Origin: an uncultured Bacilli bacterium
GTDB taxonomy: Bacteria; Bacillota_I; Bacilli_A; RF39; UBA660
NCBI GenBank assembly: GCA_910586195.1
Contig: CAJUHO010000004.1
Location: forward strand, 1-64,000
DNA length: 64,000 nt
Direction: 5' to 3'
The translations under genes were made by a program, and so were the position numbers. Shown here in pieces: positions 17,580 to 27,083 of this stretch. The notes under the pieces were generated by a model. That model saw only the letters and a list, made by a program, of their open reading frames with translations. It was not told the DNA's origin and ran no database searches. The stretch's first letter is position 1. Each line of letters starts with the position of its first letter.

Positions 17580-20186
17580 TTACACACCACCAATTATACC
17601 TCTTTTTCGTAAACAAAATTTCCGCAGCCAATCTATAGGAATCACCGTAATAGCAAGTAAAATCATCATAATAAACTCCCCAATTGTTAAGCCTGCTGTT
17701 CGAAATAAACTACCTCCATAATAAATAAGCAGTATTTGTACTATTACAATAAATATCATAATAAATATAAAAATCTTATTCTCATTTAAATGTGATAAAA
17801 GATTTAAGCGCTCTGTTCTAGCATTAAAAGCATTAAAAATATCGATGAAAATGAAAAGACCAAAAAATGCTGTCATAATATAAGTATCTTTAGCATCTGT
17901 TCTAAAAAACTGATGAAACAAAGGACATTTCAAAAATATCAAACATAAAATTGCAGAATAACATCCCGTTACTAATATTTGATTAAACATATAACGATTC
18001 ATAATCGCTTCTTCCTTCTTTTTAGGATACTCATTCATGTATTCTGCTAAAGGTGGCTCATAGGCAAAAGCAAGTCCTGCTAGTGTATCCATTACCATAT
18101 TAATCCATAACATTTGAATAACAGTAACAGGAGTATCAATACCAATAAAGGGGCCGATAATTGATAAACTAATAGCACACATATTGATAGTTAGCTGTAA
18201 AATAATAAATTTTCTGATACTTTTAAAAATCGTTCTTCCAAATAATATAGCTTGTGCAATGGATGCAAAATTATCATCTAGAATTACAATATCACTCGCT
18301 TCTTTCGATACCTCTGTACCGCTTCCCATTGCAAAACCAACATCAGCCTTTTTTAAAGCAGGAGCATCATTCACACCATCCCCCGTCATTCCAACCACAA
18401 GTCCCGCCTCTTGGGAAACTCGTACCAACCTACTTTTATCTTGCGGAAGGGATCTTGCCACAATACGTAAATTGGGCAAAATCTGTTTTACTTCATCATC
18501 AGTCATCATAGCAAGTTCCTTCGATGTTAATACAACATCACTATCTGCTTCTAAAAGTCCTACCTCCTTAGCAATAGAAATGGCCGTTTTCTTGTTATCC
18601 CCCGTAATCATAACCGTTTGAATATGGGCATTCCTTACTTGTCTCACCCCAGAAATTGCTTCACTTCTAACATCGTCCTTAATAAAAAGCACACCAACAA
18701 AGGTAAGATTCGTAAGCAATTTATTAGAAGAGGGCATCATCGTAGCTAGTGCAATTGCACGAATTCCTCTATTTGTCATTTGATCAATTTCTTTTTCGAT
18801 AACCTTTGAATCAAACTGATATCGTTTTTGTCCCAATACATCATAATAACTACTACATTTTGGCAAAATTACTTCAGGAGCACCTTTTACCAAGACCTTT
18901 TTCCCCACATCTTCAATCATCGTTAATGAATACTTATTCTTACTATCGAAAGCGACCGTTTCTAACTTCTCATAATTTTCTGTTAGAGGAATCTTAGCAA
19001 ATTCCAAGATTGCCCTATCTGTAATATTACCCCCTAATATTTTACTACCATCATAATTAAAACTACTAGCATTATTACAGACCATAGACTGCTTGGCTAT
19101 CTTGTAAAACTTCTCATCCCTCATAATCTCTTCTTCTGAATAATATCGCTTATGAAAACCACTCAAAAACGTAACCACTTCTAGTCTACCCTTCGTTAAA
19201 GTTCCCGTTTTATCAGTAAATAAAATATTTAAACTTCCTGCTGTTTCAATTCCTGTTAACTTTCTAACCAATACATTGCTTTTCAACATTCGTCTCATAT
19301 TAGAAGATAAAACAAGTGTAATCATCATAGGCAAACCTTCGGGTACTGCTACTACAATAATTGTCACACTAAGCGTCATAGCATAAAGAATATGAGAAGT
19401 AATTACTGGAAAATCTGTAACCATGGCAAGTATTTCATTTATAGAAAAGTTATTATTAATTACAATAGTTGAAAACAAATAAGAAATAGAAACCAAAACA
19501 GCACCCACATAACCAATACGACTAATCACTTGGGCTAGTCCACGCAAACGAATTTTCAAAGGACTATCTGGTTGCCTTTCCTGAATTTCTTCCGCCAACT
19601 TTCCAAATAAAGTATTATCTCCAACTGTTACAACTTCCATCAATGCTTCTTTTGAATAAACTACCGTTCCTCGATATACCTTATCTTCTATCCTTTTTGA
19701 TATCTCATTTGCCTCTCCATTTAAAGAAGATTCGTCTACTGTAATTTCTCCTTCTATAATCTTCCCATCAGCAGGAATCTTGTCCCCCGTTTCTAAATAA
19801 ACAATATCCCCTACTACAACATCTTCTATTTTAACCTCTTCTTTTTTCTTATTTCTTAAAACCCGACATTTTAATTTTAAAGATTCCTCCTGTAGTCTAG
19901 CAAAAGCCTTTTCACTTCCATACTCAGAAATAGACGAAATAAAAGATGCCACAAAAATAGCAATTACAATACCTACAGTTTCAAACCAATCAAAATCTCT
20001 AATTAAAAATATTACTTTGATTCCTAAAGCAACCAATAAAATTTTAATAATAGGATCCCCCAAAGACTCTAACAACAACTTTAAAAAACTATCCTGTTTG
20101 CGTGTTGTTATTGTATTAGATCCATATTTAGAGCGATTTTCTACTACTTCTTTTTCAGTAAGTCCTACTATTTCCTGTTTCTTCAT
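17580..20186 (-). CDS. Calcium-type P-type ATPase (PMCA-like)
   Basis: Membrane P2-type ATPase of 868 aa, probably exporting Ca2+. It has the phosphorylation site DKTGTLTKG (D325), the ion-site motif VAVPEGLPM in helix 4, NMVMDTLAGLAFA in helix 6 (Asn and Asp ligands), and the hinge TGDGVNDAPALKKADVG. The actuator loop reads LNGEA where most family members have TGES; the catalytic Glu is kept. The start at 20186 (MKKQEIVG) follows GGAGG; an in-frame start 11 codons upstream is less likely. PEGLP and the helix 6 pattern favour the PMCA subfamily. Convergent with the SleB-like gene. Confidence 0.93.
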   Translation of the reverse strand: MKKQEIVGLTEKEVVENRSKYGSNTITTRKQDSFLKLLLESLGDPIIKILLVALGIKVIFLIRDFDWFETVGIVIAIFVASFISSISEYGSEKAFARLQEESLKLKCRVLRNKKKEEVKIEDVVVGDIVYLETGDKIPADGKIIEGEITVDESSLNGEANEISKRIEDKVYRGTVVYSKEALMEVVTVGDNTLFGKLAEEIQERQPDSPLKIRLRGLAQVISRIGYVGAVLVSISYLFSTIVINNNFSINEILAMVTDFPVITSHILYAMTLSVTIIVVAVPEGLPMMITLVLSSNMRRMLKSNVLVRKLTGIETAGSLNILFTDKTGTLTKGRLEVVTFLSGFHKRYYSEEEIMRDEKFYKIAKQSMVCNNASSFNYDGSKILGGNITDRAILEFAKIPLTENYEKLETVAFDSKNKYSLTMIEDVGKKVLVKGAPEVILPKCSSYYDVLGQKRYQFDSKVIEKEIDQMTNRGIRAIALATMMPSSNKLLTNLTFVGVLFIKDDVRSEAISGVRQVRNAHIQTVMITGDNKKTAISIAKEVGLLEADSDVVLTSKELAMMTDDEVKQILPNLRIVARSLPQDKSRLVRVSQEAGLVVGMTGDGVNDAPALKKADVGFAMGSGTEVSKEASDIVILDDNFASIAQAILFGRTIFKSIRKFIILQLTINMCAISLSIIGPFIGIDTPVTVIQMLWINMVMDTLAGLAFAYEPPLAEYMNEYPKKKEEAIMNRYMFNQILVTGCYSAILCLIFLKCPLFHQFFRTDAKDTYIMTAFFGLFIFIDIFNAFNARTERLNLLSHLNENKIFIFIMIFIVIVQILLIYYGGSLFRTAGLTIGEFIMMILLAITVIPIDWLRKFCLRKRGIIGGV

Positions 20187-20252
20187 TACTTGTCCTCCTA
20201 CACTAATGTATGAAGCCAAGCATTATTTCTATCAAATTTTAAATATCAATAT

Positions 20253-20282
20253 TTGACAAATTCTTTTAAGGCAAGATATGTT
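20253..20282 (+). promoter_or_regulatory. Probable pta promoter
   Basis: TTGACA (20253-20258) and TATGTT (20277-20282) at 18-bp spacing. The predicted transcript has a leader of about 130 nt in which I see no riboswitch. Confidence 0.5.
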
Positions 20283-20416
20283 GGAAAAATGAAAGAGTAG
20301 AAAAATTACGAATATATTACTGTCTAAAAAGTAATAAATATATTTCCTATTGTAAAAAAATCTCATTGGCAAAAAAGTCTATATTTGATAAAATTAGAAA
20401 GAATGGAGGGATATTT

Positions 20417-21430
20417 TTGAATTTTATCAATAGTATTAAAGAACGTGCAAAAGAAAAATTACAGACAATTGTCTTAGTGGAAACAGACGATCTTCGAACA
20501 TTAAAAGCAGCAGAAATAGTGTTAAAGGAAAGTTATGCCAATATTATTTTAGTAGGAGAAGAGATTGACATAAAAAAACTAGCAGACGAAAATAATATAA
20601 ATCTTCAACAAGCTAAAATTATTGATCCAAGAATAAGTGAACAAACCGAATTTTTGACTCAAGAATTCTATGAACTTCGAAAAAATAAAGGAATTGACTT
20701 AGAAAAAGCAAGAAAAATTATAACAGAAAATCCATTATACTTTGGCTGTATGCTAGTAAAAGTAGGCTATGCTGATGGGATGGTAGCAGGTGCTACCCAT
20801 ACAAGCAGTGACTTATTGCGAGCAGCTCTACAAACGATTAAAACAGAAAAAACAATTAAGGTAGCATCTTCTTTCATTTTAATCGATGTCCCAGATTGCG
20901 ATTATGGAGAGAATGGCCTATTTATCTATGCTGATGCTGGACTTAATCAAAATCCATCTAGCGAACAATTAGCAGAAATTGCCTATAGTTCCGCTCAAAC
21001 TTTTAAATCTCTCATCAGCCGTGAACCATATGTAGCAATGCTTTCTCATTCTACTTTTGCATCGGCACCAGATCATCCTGATATCATCAAAGTACGTGAG
21101 GCAGTAAAGTATGCACAAGCAAATTATCCAGGATTAAAAGTAGATGGTGAATTACAATTGGATGCTGCCATTATCCCAGAGGTAGCCAAAAGAAAAGCAA
21201 AAGATAGTATAGTGGCAGGACATGCTAATGTATTAATCTTTCCTGACCTAGATTCTGGAAATATTGCCTATAAAATTACGGAACGTCTCGCCAAAGCACA
21301 AGCTTATGGCCCTATTACCCAGGGACTTGCAAAACCGATTAACGATTTATCTAGAGGATGTAGTGCTGAAGATATTGCAGGAGCAATTGCTATCACTGCA
21401 GTACAGGCAATTGAAAAAGTAAACACATAG
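20417..21430 (+). CDS. pta: Phosphate acetyltransferase
   Basis: Cytosolic enzyme converting acetyl-CoA and phosphate to acetyl phosphate, which feeds ATP-yielding acetate formation with acetate kinase. The 337-aa single-domain form shows DGMVAGATHTSSDLLRAALQ (substrate loop), SREPYVAMLSHSTF and VDGELQLDAAIIPEVA, all characteristic of Pta. The TTG at 20417 is preferred: GGAGGG sits seven bases upstream, and the protein then begins MNFINSIKERA like other Pta proteins. The upstream ATG at 20366 has no ribosome binding site. No ackA is adjacent. Confidence 0.95.
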   Translation: MNFINSIKERAKEKLQTIVLVETDDLRTLKAAEIVLKESYANIILVGEEIDIKKLADENNINLQQAKIIDPRISEQTEFLTQEFYELRKNKGIDLEKARKIITENPLYFGCMLVKVGYADGMVAGATHTSSDLLRAALQTIKTEKTIKVASSFILIDVPDCDYGENGLFIYADAGLNQNPSSEQLAEIAYSSAQTFKSLISREPYVAMLSHSTFASAPDHPDIIKVREAVKYAQANYPGLKVDGELQLDAAIIPEVAKRKAKDSIVAGHANVLIFPDLDSGNIAYKITERLAKAQAYGPITQGLAKPINDLSRGCSAEDIAGAIAITAVQAIEKVNT

Positions 21431-21485
21431 TTGCGCCTTTTTCTTTCTTCTGGTACAATAAGTCCTAAAAACACAAGGAGGAATT

Positions 21486-22058
21486 ATGACTACAAAATAC
21501 TATAAACGTACAGGAACAAAAGATGAAAAAAAGAAAAGAGAATCAAATGAGACAAAGATGAAACGTGAAGAAAGAAAGGCTAAAATTGAGCACGAACAGA
21601 AAGTAGCATCATACAAAAAATCTCGTTATCGCAATACGGAATTAATGAGTCAAGAAAAAGAACATAAAAAGACAACTCAAATATTAGAAGATTATTTATT
21701 CATCAAACAAAATTCTAGTGAGAACATTGGTCAATTAATAGAGGGATATCATGAATATTTTCAAACATATGGAGAAAATATGACTCCACTAGGATTAAGA
21801 AATTTTCGAAAAGGTGTTGTTCAAACCATTAAAATCTTACAAAAACAAGATAGAAAAGAAGAATACCTAGAAGTCGATTCCCAAGAAAATACTATTTGTC
21901 AAATTTACTCTAACTATTTTAATACATTATTAGATAGTGAGCTTGATTCAGAATTAACCGAAGCATTTATAAGTCCTACACTAAAGACGGATATTTCTTT
22001 GGAAAGTATGGAAAAAGCAAAGACAAAAGTTAAAAACGCTCATAATAATATTAAATAA
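21486..22058 (+). CDS. Charged helical protein of unknown function
   Basis: A 190-aa soluble protein. The first 65 residues are extremely rich in Lys, Arg and Glu (KRTGTKDEKKKRESNE and onward) and probably form a helix or disordered tail that could bind nucleic acid. The C-terminal 120 residues are predicted helical. No known family recognised. AGGAGG precedes the ATG. It follows pta by 55 bases and may be cotranscribed with it. Confidence 0.6.
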   Translation: MTTKYYKRTGTKDEKKKRESNETKMKREERKAKIEHEQKVASYKKSRYRNTELMSQEKEHKKTTQILEDYLFIKQNSSENIGQLIEGYHEYFQTYGENMTPLGLRNFRKGVVQTIKILQKQDRKEEYLEVDSQENTICQIYSNYFNTLLDSELDSELTEAFISPTLKTDISLESMEKAKTKVKNAHNNIK

Positions 22059-22068
22059 TAATTTACTT

Positions 22069-22101
22069 AAGGACACCATTCAATACATAAGTGTCCTTTT
22101 T
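22069..22101 (+). terminator. Intrinsic terminator
   Basis: Perfect 8-bp stem AAGGACAC/GTGTCCTT with a 14-nt loop, followed by five T. It ends the pta-side transcript. Confidence 0.8.
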
Positions 22102-22184
22102 ATTATAATAATTAACTTTATATATCAACAAACTTACAAAATTCTATCGTTTTTTTCATTTTATTTTATATAATAAAATAAGTT

Positions 22185-22200
22185 CTTACAGATATGTAAG
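22185..22200. promoter_or_regulatory. BceR-type operator 1
   Basis: Perfect inverted repeat CTTACA-GATA-TGTAAG. The TNACA-N4-TGTNA layout is the known binding box of BceR-like response regulators. An extended -10 (TGA then TACAAT, 22219-22227) begins 19 bases downstream, before the regulator gene. The same 6-bp arms recur at 23913-23928. Confidence 0.75.
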
Positions 22201-22244
22201 ATAAGAAACGAATTACTATGATACAATAGAGGCAGGTGATACAT

Positions 22245-22907
22245 ATGACTAAAGTATTAATTATAGAAGATAACCTAGAACAACAAAGAGAATTAAAACA
22301 CCTATTATCTTCAGCAGGTTATGAAACAATACTAGCTCAAAATTTTTCTAATCTATTAACTGAGGTAGAAAGTATAAATCCCAATCTTATTCTAATGGAC
22401 ATTAATCTTCCCTTTATTAGTGGAGAACTTTTTTTAAAAGAATTGCGAAAAAATAAAAATATTCCTGTAATTATGGTAACTAGTAAAAATAATGAAGCCG
22501 ATGAGGTACTAAGTATGAGTTATGGTGCAGATGATTATATCACCAAACCTTATAATCCGACAATTCTACTGCTCCGCATTGAAGCTATCCTAAAACGGTT
22601 GCAACAAACAAGTGACTTTTTAACATTAGATACTATGCAAGTATTTCCCGATCGCGGATTAATAAAATGCAAAGATAAAGAAATATTGCTTACAAAAAAT
22701 GAAATGTTAATTTTAAAACTATTAATTCAAAATAGAGGAAAAATTGTATCAAGAGAAGAAATTATGGACGACTTATGGAATAGTTATGAATTCGTTGACG
22801 ATAATACACTAACAGTTAATATATCTAGACTGCGTACCAAACTATCTGAAGCAGGATACGAGGGGATTATTCAAACAAGAAAGAAGCAAGGGTATATCCT
22901 ATTATGA
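22245..22907 (+). CDS. OmpR-family response regulator, Bce type
   Basis: A 220-aa two-domain regulator. The receiver domain has the acidic pair E8-D9, phosphoacceptor D52 (LILMDINLP) and the Lys of YITKPY. A C-terminal winged-helix domain (Trans_reg_C) ends in NISRLRTKL and a hairpin wing. The ATG at 22245 follows GAGGCAGGTGAT. Its stop overlaps the kinase start as ATGA. With the intramembrane-sensing kinase and BceAB-like transporter downstream, it is the regulator of a peptide-antibiotic sensing and resistance module. It likely binds the two CTTACA-N4-TGTAAG boxes. Confidence 0.92.
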   Translation: MTKVLIIEDNLEQQRELKHLLSSAGYETILAQNFSNLLTEVESINPNLILMDINLPFISGELFLKELRKNKNIPVIMVTSKNNEADEVLSMSYGADDYITKPYNPTILLLRIEAILKRLQQTSDFLTLDTMQVFPDRGLIKCKDKEILLTKNEMLILKLLIQNRGKIVSREEIMDDLWNSYEFVDDNTLTVNISRLRTKLSEAGYEGIIQTRKKQGYILL

Positions 22908-23950
22908 AATTTAGCGACTTTTTAAAAGATAAAATATTTTCTATCTTTGTTTTCTTATTTGCTGACTTTTTCTGTTTCCTTTTTCTAACTATCTTTAAAG
23001 TTATAAATCCTCTCATTGTAATAATACTATTCGTGCTAATCACATCAGAATTATCTATTTTGTTTTATGAATTCTTCAGGCGTCGAAACTTTTATAACTA
23101 TTTAGACTTCCAGCTTAAAGAACTAGATCAAAAATATCTAATTACAGAATTATTACAAACTCCCAATTTTTTAGAAGGCAAAATTATAGTAGATAGCCTC
23201 TATGAAATTAACAAATCCATGATAGAGAATTTAAATCAATATAAACATCATATTGAAGACTATAAAAATTACTTGGAAATGTGGATTCACGAAATTAAAA
23301 TACCTCTTTCGAATATTATACTTCACCTACATAATCAAAAAAGTGAAGTAGATAGTATCATAATAGATCAAATTAAAAAACTAGAAGATTATATGGATCA
23401 AATTCTTTACTACTCTAGAGGGGAATATGCTGAAGTAGATTATTTTATTAAAGAGTGTTCCTTAAAGAAAATTATTAATCATGTTATCTTGCGAAATAAA
23501 GAAAGTCTTTTTCATAACAAGATTCATATTCATTTTGAAAAACAGGAATCCTTTATTTTCACAGATTCCAAATGGTTAGAGTTTATTCTAAATCAAATTA
23601 TCATCAACAGTATTAAATACCAGGCAAAAAATATTAACATTTCTATCTATGAGGACAAGCGTAGTACAACACTATCTATTCGTGATGATGGTATTGGCAT
23701 ATTAAAAAGTGACCTTCCCCGTATTTTTGAAAAAAGTTTTACTGGGAAAAATGGCCATCATAATACAAATTCCACTGGAATGGGACTTTATATTTGCCAT
23801 AACCTTTGCAAAAAATTAGGACACTCTATTGAAGCAGTATCAGAGGTTAATGAGTTTACGGAAATCCTTATTACATTTTCAAAGCAAGATTTCTATGCAC
23901 CTATTCATGACTCTTACAAAAATGTAAGCATTTGTAAGGAAAATCGATAG
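22904..23950 (+). CDS. Intramembrane-sensing histidine kinase, Bce type
   Basis: A 348-aa kinase with two N-terminal membrane helices (about residues 12-33 and 36-56) joined by almost no extracellular loop, the diagnostic layout of intramembrane-sensing kinases. The phosphoacceptor H129 lies in MWIHEIKIPLSN. The ATPase domain has the N-box FILNQIIINSIKY, DDGIG, and GMGLYIC. Such kinases read the state of the partner BceAB transporter rather than the peptide itself. The gene contains operator 2 near its 3' end. Confidence 0.92.
   Translation: MKFSDFLKDKIFSIFVFLFADFFCFLFLTIFKVINPLIVIILFVLITSELSILFYEFFRRRNFYNYLDFQLKELDQKYLITELLQTPNFLEGKIIVDSLYEINKSMIENLNQYKHHIEDYKNYLEMWIHEIKIPLSNIILHLHNQKSEVDSIIIDQIKKLEDYMDQILYYSRGEYAEVDYFIKECSLKKIINHVILRNKESLFHNKIHIHFEKQESFIFTDSKWLEFILNQIIINSIKYQAKNINISIYEDKRSTTLSIRDDGIGILKSDLPRIFEKSFTGKNGHHNTNSTGMGLYICHNLCKKLGHSIEAVSEVNEFTEILITFSKQDFYAPIHDSYKNVSICKENR
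23913..23928. promoter_or_regulatory. BceR-type operator 2
   Basis: Perfect CTTACA-AAAA-TGTAAG, with arms identical to operator 1. It lies in the last codons of the kinase gene, about 70 bp upstream of the ABC ATPase start, with TAAAAT at 23971-23976 as a possible -10. It marks an internal promoter for the transporter genes. Confidence 0.72.
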
Positions 23951-23996
23951 TAAAAAGAAAATATTTTTCTTAAAATGTTTATGGAGGAGGAAAAAT

Positions 23997-24764
23997 ATGA
24001 GTGAAATATTAAAAGTTGAAAAAATTGAAAAATATTATGGAGGAAAGTCCAATCTAACAAAGGCCTTAAATAACATCTCATTTACAGTTGATAAAGGAGA
24101 GTTTGTTGCTATCATGGGAGCCAGTGGAAGTGGTAAAACAACGCTGTTAAATTGTATTGCCACAATTGATAAAGTAACTTCTGGACATATTTTAGTAGAT
24201 GGCTGTGATATTACAAAACTAAAAGGGAATGACTTAAATAAATTCCGTAGAGAAGAGTTAGGTTTTATTTTCCAAGATTTTAACCTTCTAGATACCCTTA
24301 CTGCCTATGAAAATATTGCACTTGCCCTATCAATTCAAAATGCAAACGTATATGAAATCGAAGAAAAAATTCGCAAGGTAGCAAGAGAGCTTGGAATCAA
24401 AGAGGTTCTAGATAAATACCCTTATCAAATAAGCGGGGGACAAAAACAGAGAGTAGCATCCGCACGAGCCATTATTACAGATCCAAAACTCGTTTTAGCA
24501 GATGAACCCACAGGAGCATTAGATTCAAAGTCATCTAAAATGCTACTTGAAAGGTTTAATTACTTAAATAAGGAACTAGAAGCAACCATTTTAATGGTTA
24601 CACATGACGCGTTTACAGCCAGTTATGCAAGTAGAGTAATTTTTATTAAGGATGGCAAAATATTCAATGAAATTCATCGTGGTGATGATACCAGAGGCGA
24701 ATTCTTTGACAAAATCATTGACATTGTAACACTACTTGGAGGAGATATTAACGATGCTCTTTAA
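23997..24764 (+). CDS. ABC transporter ATPase, BceA-like
   Basis: A 255-aa ABC ATPase of the MacB/LolD type. It has Walker A GASGSGKTT, a Q-loop in FIFQDFNLLD, the signature ISGGQKQRVASARA, Walker B LVLADEPTGALD and the H-loop MVTHDAF. GGAGGAGG precedes the ATG. Its 3' end overlaps the permease start by 11 bases. With the kinase-regulator pair it forms a complete Bce-type detoxification module against cell-wall-active peptides. Confidence 0.93.
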   Translation: MSEILKVEKIEKYYGGKSNLTKALNNISFTVDKGEFVAIMGASGSGKTTLLNCIATIDKVTSGHILVDGCDITKLKGNDLNKFRREELGFIFQDFNLLDTLTAYENIALALSIQNANVYEIEEKIRKVARELGIKEVLDKYPYQISGGQKQRVASARAIITDPKLVLADEPTGALDSKSSKMLLERFNYLNKELEATILMVTHDAFTASYASRVIFIKDGKIFNEIHRGDDTRGEFFDKIIDIVTLLGGDINDAL

Positions 24765-26796
24765 ATTATCACTAAAAAACATAGAAAGAAGTTTTAAGGA
24801 TTATGCCATCTACTTTTTTACCCTAATTTTAGGGGTTGCCATTTTTTATGTTTTTAACGCTATAGAAAGTCAAACGGTATTACTAAATGCAACCACTTCT
24901 ACTGCACAAATCATTAACCTAATGACCAATATGCTATCGGGTGTCAGCGTATTCGTCTCCTTCATTCTGGGATTTTTGATTATTTATGCCTCAAGATTTT
25001 TAATTAAAAGGCGGAATAAAGAATTTGGAATCTATTTAACCCTTGGAATGAGCAAGCGAAAAATCTCAATGATTTTGTTCATTGAGACAATTATGATTGG
25101 GCTAATTTCACTAATAATTGGACTAGGAATAGGTATCATTCTATCTCAACTAATGAGTATATTAGTAGCCAATATGTTTGAAGCAGACATGACAAAATTT
25201 TCATTTATTCTATCTAAAAGTGCCTGTCTAAAATGTCTTATCTACTTTGGTATTATGTATTTACTTGTTATGATATTTAATACAGTCAATATTAGTAAAT
25301 GTAAATTAATTGACCTACTACACGGGAATAAAAAATCTGAAAGAATAAAACTTAAAAATCCCCTTCTTTGTACTACTATTTTTATCATCTCTGCTAGTGC
25401 ACTAGGTTTTGCTTACTATATGGTAACAGGTGGAATTACCACTATGCTAGATAGCGCTGATAAAATTTTCATTCCCATCATAATAGGAATTATTACCACA
25501 TTTTTAATCTTCTGGTCACTATCAGGATTAATGCTAAAAATTGTAATGAAGCAAAAAAAATTCTATTATAAAGGGCTTAACAGTTTCACCTTAAGGCAGA
25601 TCAGTAGTAAAGTTAATACCACTGTATTTTCTATGACAATTATCTGTCTTATGCTATTTATTACAATTTGCGTTTTATCTAGTTCTCTTTCTATAAAAAA
25701 CTCAATGACAGCAAATTTAGAAGAATTAGCACCAGTTGATGTTCAACTTAGTAAATTTGTAAACCTTGATACAGCAAATAATGAAAATATTATAGCAGAT
25801 ACAAAGCTTTCCATCACAGACACACTTAAACAAAATCATTTTGATGTAAATAATAAATTAAAAGACATTACGGAATTCAATATTTATAAAACAGAGGAAG
25901 TAACATTCAAAGATACTTTAGGAGATAAATTAAACAGCATTTCAGCAAAATATAGACTTTTAAGGTATGATAAGTTAGAAATCATTGTAAAGATTAGTGA
26001 CTATAATAGAATTGCTAAATTATACGGAAAGAAACAATATAATTTAAAAGATAATGAATACATAATTATTGCAGATTATGATAGTATGATAGAAGTACGA
26101 AATATTGCTTTAAAAGATAATACACCTATCACTTTTAACAATACTACATATTATCCCAAATACAAGGAATGTAAAGATGGCTTTATCGATCTTTCTTCTA
26201 ATCATATCAATGCAGGAATTATTTTAGTGCCAGATAATGCTACTGATTTACTTCCTTTAGAATATAAAGTTATGCTTGCTAATTACAATGCGGCCGATAA
26301 AGAAGAAAGGATAAACATAGATGAAGAGTTATTAGCATTTACCGAAAACACCTGGGATATTAGTAGCCTTACAGCAATAAACTCAAAGTTAAGTATTGCC
26401 GAAAGTAGTATTGGTCTAGGGGCATTGGTTACTTTTATTGGTCTATATCTAGGAATTATCTTTTTAATCTCTAGTGCCGCTATTCTTGCCTTAAAAGAAT
26501 TATCTGAAAGTAGTGACAATAAAGAAAGATTTCGCATGTTACGAAAAATTGGAGCAGATGAGAGATTAATTCATAAAGCACTATTTAGACAAATTGCTAT
26601 CTTCTTTACGTTCCCACTTATTATTGCCATTATTCACTCTATTTTTGGAATTATGTTCTGCAACTATATTTTAGAAACATTTGGAAATGAACAATTATTA
26701 CCGTCTATTATTATGACTTCTAGTTTTATTATTATCATTTATGGTGGATATTTTTTAATCACTTACTTTTGTAGCAAAAATATTTTAAAGGATTAA
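24754..26796 (+). CDS. FtsX-like ABC permease, BceB-like
   Basis: A 680-aa permease with ten predicted membrane helices: one near the N-terminus, groups of three or more, and a large extracellular domain (about residues 310-540) between helices 7 and 8, the BceB/VraG layout. It opens MLFKLSLKNIERSFKDYAIYF, as typical for the family. The start at 24754 follows GGAGGAG. The extracellular domain is the presumed peptide-sensing part. Which antibiotic it recognises cannot be inferred. Confidence 0.92.
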   Translation: MLFKLSLKNIERSFKDYAIYFFTLILGVAIFYVFNAIESQTVLLNATTSTAQIINLMTNMLSGVSVFVSFILGFLIIYASRFLIKRRNKEFGIYLTLGMSKRKISMILFIETIMIGLISLIIGLGIGIILSQLMSILVANMFEADMTKFSFILSKSACLKCLIYFGIMYLLVMIFNTVNISKCKLIDLLHGNKKSERIKLKNPLLCTTIFIISASALGFAYYMVTGGITTMLDSADKIFIPIIIGIITTFLIFWSLSGLMLKIVMKQKKFYYKGLNSFTLRQISSKVNTTVFSMTIICLMLFITICVLSSSLSIKNSMTANLEELAPVDVQLSKFVNLDTANNENIIADTKLSITDTLKQNHFDVNNKLKDITEFNIYKTEEVTFKDTLGDKLNSISAKYRLLRYDKLEIIVKISDYNRIAKLYGKKQYNLKDNEYIIIADYDSMIEVRNIALKDNTPITFNNTTYYPKYKECKDGFIDLSSNHINAGIILVPDNATDLLPLEYKVMLANYNAADKEERINIDEELLAFTENTWDISSLTAINSKLSIAESSIGLGALVTFIGLYLGIIFLISSAAILALKELSESSDNKERFRMLRKIGADERLIHKALFRQIAIFFTFPLIIAIIHSIFGIMFCNYILETFGNEQLLPSIIMTSSFIIIIYGGYFLITYFCSKNILKD

Positions 26797-26809
26797 AATA
26801 CTATTAATA

Positions 26810-26887
26810 ATGATTATATTTTTACCACTTGTTATTCTCCTAATCTTTTTCCTTATTATCGCAATCATAAAAGAAAGAAAATTATAA
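26810..26887 (+). CDS. Possible 25-aa single-helix membrane peptide
   Basis: A short frame encoding one clean hydrophobic helix of about 19 residues (IIFLPLVILLIFFLIIAII) followed by KERKL, the positive-inside pattern of a small membrane protein. It starts 13 bases after the BceB-like stop and ends before the operon terminator. The nearest AAAGGA is 17 bases from the ATG, too far to be good, so translation is uncertain. Confidence 0.3.
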   Translation: MIIFLPLVILLIFFLIIAIIKERKL

Positions 26888-26902
26888 AATATCAAAAAAT
26901 AT

Positions 26903-26934
26903 AGATACTTAGTTAATTACTCAGTATCTTTTTT
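26903..26934 (+). terminator. Intrinsic terminator of the Bce-type operon
   Basis: Stem AGATACT/AGTATCT with a 13-nt loop that can extend the pairing, followed by six T. Confidence 0.8.
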
Positions 26935-27021
26935 CATTTATATTAATAGTATATACCATGGCAATACATTGATAATGCATCTTTTTACGAAATTATCTAC
27001 AAATTAATATAAATATTTATA

Positions 27022-27050
27022 TTGACAAATGACAATTGCTGTTGTATAAC
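27022..27050 (+). promoter_or_regulatory. Promoter of the first YtrA-type operon
   Basis: TTGACA (27022-27027), 17 bp, TATAAC (27045-27050). The start point would fall inside the palindrome that follows. Confidence 0.75.
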
Positions 27051-27072
27051 TGTATTAATCAAGTAATACAGT
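27049..27072. promoter_or_regulatory. GntR/YtrA-type operator
   Basis: A 24-bp palindrome with perfect 9-bp arms, ACTGTATTA and TAATACAGT, around six bases. It overlaps the end of the -10 box and the transcription start and lies just before the ribosome binding site of the GntR gene, so autoregulation is likely. The outer half sites ACTGT/ACAGT recur before the second cassette at 62856-62880. Confidence 0.65.
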
Positions 27073-27083
27073 GAGGAGGGATT

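Noticed and set aside
17512..17721. 69-codon frame starting in the terminator region after the SleB-like gene
   Set aside because: It overlaps the 3' end of the ATPase gene on the other strand and lacks a ribosome binding site.
18184..18621. 145-codon frame opposite the P-type ATPase gene
   Set aside because: It is antisense to conserved ATPase motifs, has no ribosome binding site and no recognisable domain.
22904..22907. TGA read as tryptophan (mycoplasma-type code)
   Set aside because: TGA ends the response regulator in an ATGA overlap, and the only Trp tRNA has anticodon CCA.
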